From: Bacteroidaceae bacterium
Lineage (GTDB): Bacteria; Bacteroidota; Bacteroidia; Bacteroidales; Bacteroidaceae
Direction of reading: 5' to 3'
Assembly (NCBI GenBank): GCA_017483765.1
Contig: JAFUVE010000048.1
Coordinates: 1-35,166, forward strand
DNA: 35,166 nt
Shown here: piece by piece, positions 32,774 through 35,166 of the stretch
Numbering within the stretch: position 1 is the stretch's first letter
Layout: every line of letters begins with the position of its first letter
Notes under the pieces: model-generated
The model's input: the letters and a program-made list of their open reading frames with translations, nothing else
Told to the model about the DNA's origin: nothing
Database searches by the model: none
Made by a program: the position numbers and the translations under genes

Positions 32774-32860
32774 AGTTGAGAGTTGAGAGTGAAGTATGTT
32801 GTAAATTGAGAGTTGAGAGTGAAGTATGTTAGAAGGGGTGAGAGTTGAGGGTTTAAAAGT
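32774..32860. repeat. Heptamer array upstream of menA with a 25-bp duplication
   Basis: Plus-strand units agttgag, agttgag and agtgaag begin 7 bases from the menA start. A 25-bp block (32776-32800) is repeated exactly at 32806-32830, and a degraded ggtgagagttgaggg follows. On the menA coding strand they read CTCTCAACT. Confidence 0.88.
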
Positions 32861-32939
32861 GGAAAATTGGTTGCAAAGTTAGTAAAAAAAGGTTTAAAAA
32901 ATATTTTGGACGTTGAAAAACACTAAAATTACTTAATAA

Positions 32940-32972
32940 ATTGGCAAAATGGCAAAAAAAATGCTATATTTG
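32940..32972 (+). promoter_or_regulatory. Promoter of the carboxymuconolactone decarboxylase-type gene
   Basis: ATTG (32940-32943) and a perfect TATATTTG (32965-32972) are 21 bp apart. The start near 32979 leaves a leader of about 87 nt and rules out the longer frame that opens at 32949. Confidence 0.75.
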
Positions 32973-33065
32973 CAAATCAGTGCGACAGAGACGAATAAAA
33001 ACATACTATTTAGCGTTCTATTTCGTTTCTATAAAAAAGAGGTATTCACTCAGAACAAACATATC

Positions 33066-33851
33066 ATGAAAGAAATTAAAATTACAGAAAAAGCCCACCA
33101 AGAGATCAAGAAACTGTTCTCTTCGAGCCGTCAGAAAGTGAACACTTTGAAGAGCGACCCCGAGCTGACCGCTATATTCGACAATTTCGCCTTCGACGAG
33201 ACTCTGGAGGCCGCAGAAGGCCTGGTGGAGGAAAAGACACGCGTGATGTGCATTCTGGCCTCATGCATGGGATGCAACGCTTTGCTTGAGTTCCGTATGT
33301 ATGTGGGTGCGGCCTTGAATGTGGGCGTGAAGCCCCGCGAAGTCCGTGAGATAGTCTACCAGGCTGTTCCGTTCCTGGGATTCTCAAGGGTGTTGTGTTT
33401 CCTTCAGGCAATGAACGAGGTGTTCGACGACAACGACATCCGCCTGCCGCTTGACGACCAGGCCACGACGACCGACGAGGATGTGAACACAGAAGGCGCC
33501 AAGATGATTGATGCGCTGTGGGGCGAGGGAAATGCAGAGAATATGCTTGAGACCTCTCCCAAAGGGCAGGAGCATATCGTGAAATACATGATTGAATACT
33601 GCTTCGGACGCTTCTACACACGCAAGGGCATAGACCTTCAGCACCGTGAGCTCATCACGTTCTGCATGCTGGCTGGACTCGGGGGCTGCGACGACCGTCT
33701 GCGCACACACGCCATCGGATGCCGCAACACGAAGATATCGAAGGCCGAGATGGTGGCTGCAGTGACAGCCATGCTCCCTTGGATTGGATTCCCCCGTTCG
33801 CTGACCGCCTTGAACGTGATCAACGACGCCTACAACGAACGGCTCATGTAA
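33066..33851 (+). CDS. Two-domain carboxymuconolactone decarboxylase (AhpD-like) family protein
   Basis: The 261-residue product has two CMD domains. In the first (about residues 30-115), CMGC at 67-70 forms an AhpD-like CxxC, followed by EFRMYVGAALNVGVKPREVREIVYQAVPFLGF. The second (about 165-255) has HRELITFCMLAGLGGCDDRLRTHAIGC and KAEMVAAVTAMLPWIGFPRSLTALN, with a single cysteine at the equivalent site. True muconolactone degradation is unlikely here; a peroxidase-linked thiol or other redox role is plausible. No signal peptide is seen. The ATG at 33066 is chosen because the promoter lies upstream within the longer frame. Confidence 0.88.
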   Translation: MKEIKITEKAHQEIKKLFSSSRQKVNTLKSDPELTAIFDNFAFDETLEAAEGLVEEKTRVMCILASCMGCNALLEFRMYVGAALNVGVKPREVREIVYQAVPFLGFSRVLCFLQAMNEVFDDNDIRLPLDDQATTTDEDVNTEGAKMIDALWGEGNAENMLETSPKGQEHIVKYMIEYCFGRFYTRKGIDLQHRELITFCMLAGLGGCDDRLRTHAIGCRNTKISKAEMVAAVTAMLPWIGFPRSLTALNVINDAYNERLM

Positions 33852-33895
33852 CTCCTGGCAGTCCAGAACTTTGACAACTTGAAATTCCACTAAAA

Positions 33896-34909
33896 ATGGA
33901 TTTAAGCGTAAAAAAGAAGATTAAAAAGAACATCAAGACAACACTAAAGAACGTGTTGCCATACGGAATCGCCACTCACATTTTCCCGGAAAAGAAGATA
34001 ACCGAAGGAACCCCTCCCTCGTTATATAATGAAAAAGGGGAAAGGGTTCTGGTAGCATATCTGCAGGATTATCATGTGGCACACTCACCATATACGTTTG
34101 TTTCAGGAAGATTGCCCAAACGTATCCTGTGGGACAGATTCAACTATCGTCTGAACACTCAGTTCTACAGCCATCAGGAGATTTTCAAGTTGCAGGAAAA
34201 AAACGACGGGCAACGTCAGTTCGGTATATTGGTGGAGTCTGAAAACGTTGTTCCTGATGATTACGAACGCTTGATAAAAAATCCGGATGCAGTGAAAAGG
34301 CTTGACGCCCTGTTCACTCATTCCGACAGACTGCTTGACAAATATGAGAACGCATTTTTCATTCCCGGAGGAGGTAGTTGGTTTGGAACTCCCCGACGTG
34401 GCGGTGTTTTAACTGATCAGGCATTCTACAACAAAAGCAAACTCATCTCCATTGTCTCCTCCATAAAATTCTTCAGGCCTCTTTCAACACTCCGGTCGGA
34501 ACTGGCACTGGAAATGGCAAAAATCGGACTTGGCGACGTAATGGGTACCATCGTGGGAAAGTACGTCTCTATCGCTGATTCTCTGACAGACTATATGTAT
34601 TCAGTGGGTATTGAAAACACTGCCTCGAAATATTATTTCACCGAGAAGCTAATCAACTGCTTTGCCGCCATGGCTGTTCCAGTCTATTACGGAGCATCTG
34701 AAGTTACCAAGTTTTTCAATCCCGACGGAATCATATTAATCAAGGAGCCGACTGTGGAATGCGCAATTGACACCATCAAGAGAAACTGCTCGCGCGAAGA
34801 CTACGAAAGCCGTAAAGAAGCGATAATCGACAACTACAACCGTGTGCAGAATTATCTCTGCATTGAAGACTACCTCACAGCGAATTACATGGACAAATTC
34901 GTCTTTTGA
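33896..34909 (+). CDS. GT10-family (alpha-1,3/4-fucosyltransferase-like) glycosyltransferase
   Basis: The 337-residue product has the GT10 C-terminal signature. Residues near 245-262 read KYYFTEKLINCFAAMAVPVYYG, followed by FFNPDGIILI. ALFTHSDRLLDKYENAFFIPGGGSWFG lies mid-protein and ISIVSS begins the donor domain. GT10 enzymes transfer fucose from GDP-fucose to N-acetylglucosamine or glucose. In gut bacteria they decorate capsule or O-antigen, sometimes producing Lewis-type structures. The basic N-terminus (VKKKIKKNIKTTLKN) may bind the membrane surface. It lies 44 bp after the CMD gene and may be read from that promoter. Its first part is more AT-rich than its neighbours. The donor sugar is inferred from family only. 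Confidence 0.83.
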   Translation: MDLSVKKKIKKNIKTTLKNVLPYGIATHIFPEKKITEGTPPSLYNEKGERVLVAYLQDYHVAHSPYTFVSGRLPKRILWDRFNYRLNTQFYSHQEIFKLQEKNDGQRQFGILVESENVVPDDYERLIKNPDAVKRLDALFTHSDRLLDKYENAFFIPGGGSWFGTPRRGGVLTDQAFYNKSKLISIVSSIKFFRPLSTLRSELALEMAKIGLGDVMGTIVGKYVSIADSLTDYMYSVGIENTASKYYFTEKLINCFAAMAVPVYYGASEVTKFFNPDGIILIKEPTVECAIDTIKRNCSREDYESRKEAIIDNYNRVQNYLCIEDYLTANYMDKFVF

Positions 34910-34949
34910 GTCTCACAATGGCAAATTGCCATACGGTCCCATCCTACCA

Positions 34950-35021
34950 TGAAGCTCGCTTCAATTATGCCGAGCGCAGCTGAGAATCATGTCAACAAAC
35001 TCGACACTATAAACTCTAAAC
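34950..35021 (-). repeat. Inverted partial copy of the 67-bp hairpin repeat plus heptamers
   Basis: The reverse complement of 34950-34995 matches the unit at 14998-15064, with its flank, at 45 of 46 positions. It continues in phase into heptamers (plus strand aacaaac, tcgacac, tataaac, tctaaac, 34994-35021). This is the same composite arrangement as after lpxH, in opposite orientation. Confidence 0.88.
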
Positions 35022-35029
35022 ATTAAAGG

Positions 35030-35166
35030 CAGGTTCTAAAAATTAGCTTTAGGCTGTGTTTAGACTATTTTTGAGCAGATTTGCCCGCAAACTCGCAGAA
35101 GCGTAGCGAGCTACGGTTCAAGAGGTTAAGGGCAAAGATGCCAAAAAGAGGCAAACACAGGCAAAG
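35030..35166 (-). repeat. Right-edge intergenic palindromic element
   Basis: No gene is visible. On the minus strand the order is CTTTTTGGCATC, the palindrome CGTAGC-tc-GCTACG (35115-35102 on the plus strand), then TAATTTTTAGAACCTGCC. This matches the left window edge in order and partly in sequence. The 257 bp after the GT10 stop otherwise hold a small ATGGCAA/TTGCCAT palindrome (34918-34932) with no T-run. Confidence 0.5.

Noticed and set aside
32949-33065. 39-residue N-terminal extension of the CMD-type protein
   Set aside because: The frame begins between the -33 and -7 elements of the gene's own promoter.

Overview
The window looks like a chromosomal segment of a member of the Bacteroidales, most likely Prevotella or a close relative. 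Three things point there. Promoters have the Bacteroidetes form (TTTG, 19-21 bp, TAnnTTTG) and Shine-Dalgarno sequences are mostly absent. The argR-acetyltransferase-argG-argC-argD cluster and other families here (DUF2027/Smr protein, DUF4011 helicase, two-domain carboxymuconolactone decarboxylase) are typical of the order. Coding DNA is of middling GC while the intergenic DNA is AT-rich and full of short-period repeats. I see no rRNA, tRNA, CRISPR array, transposase or phage gene.

Layout. 1-3.0 kb: an ECF sigma factor, a four-helix membrane protein and a CapK-like adenylate-forming enzyme with a structured leader. 3.1-4.0 kb: a lipoprotein M48 metalloprotease. 4.2-6.7 kb: a small surface-glycan operon (LicD-like transferase, SGNH hydrolase, mosaic glycosyltransferase). 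6.8-10.9 kb (minus strand): a large SNF2 helicase. 11.1-14.9 kb: a small secreted protein, a membrane GT2 glycosyltransferase, RadC, a MIP18/DUF59 Fe-S protein and LpxH. 15.1-20.4 kb: the arginine cluster, headed by ArgR with ARG-box-like palindromes at its own promoter and closed by a terminator that overlaps the argD stop codon. 20.5-23.5 kb (minus strand): a DUF2027/Smr protein and a secreted tandem SGNH/CE12-type esterase. 23.6-25.2 kb: an acyl-CoA synthetase. 25.3-31.0 kb (minus strand): a 1,888-residue DUF4011-type SF1 helicase with a nuclease domain, resembling the Hhe anti-phage architecture. 31.3-34.9 kb: a Sel1-repeat protein, MenA (minus strand), a carboxymuconolactone decarboxylase-type protein and a GT10 fucosyltransferase-like enzyme.

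How the genes work together. The arginine genes form one pathway unit: N-acylglutamate synthesis (inferred), ArgC, ArgD and ArgG under ArgR. LpxH (lipid A), the LicD/SGNH/GT trio, the GT2 and the GT10 all bear on the cell envelope. MenA belongs to menaquinone synthesis.

The most unusual material is between the genes. Many gaps hold exact 7-, 8- or 9-bp tandem arrays. The 7-bp arrays show a polarity: a G-free CTCTAAAC/CTCTCAAC form lies just before four start codons in the coding sense, and a TTTGAA form lies just after three stop codons. A 66-67 bp hairpin repeat is fused in phase to some of these arrays. Both window ends carry a related palindromic element whose stem shows a compensatory change.
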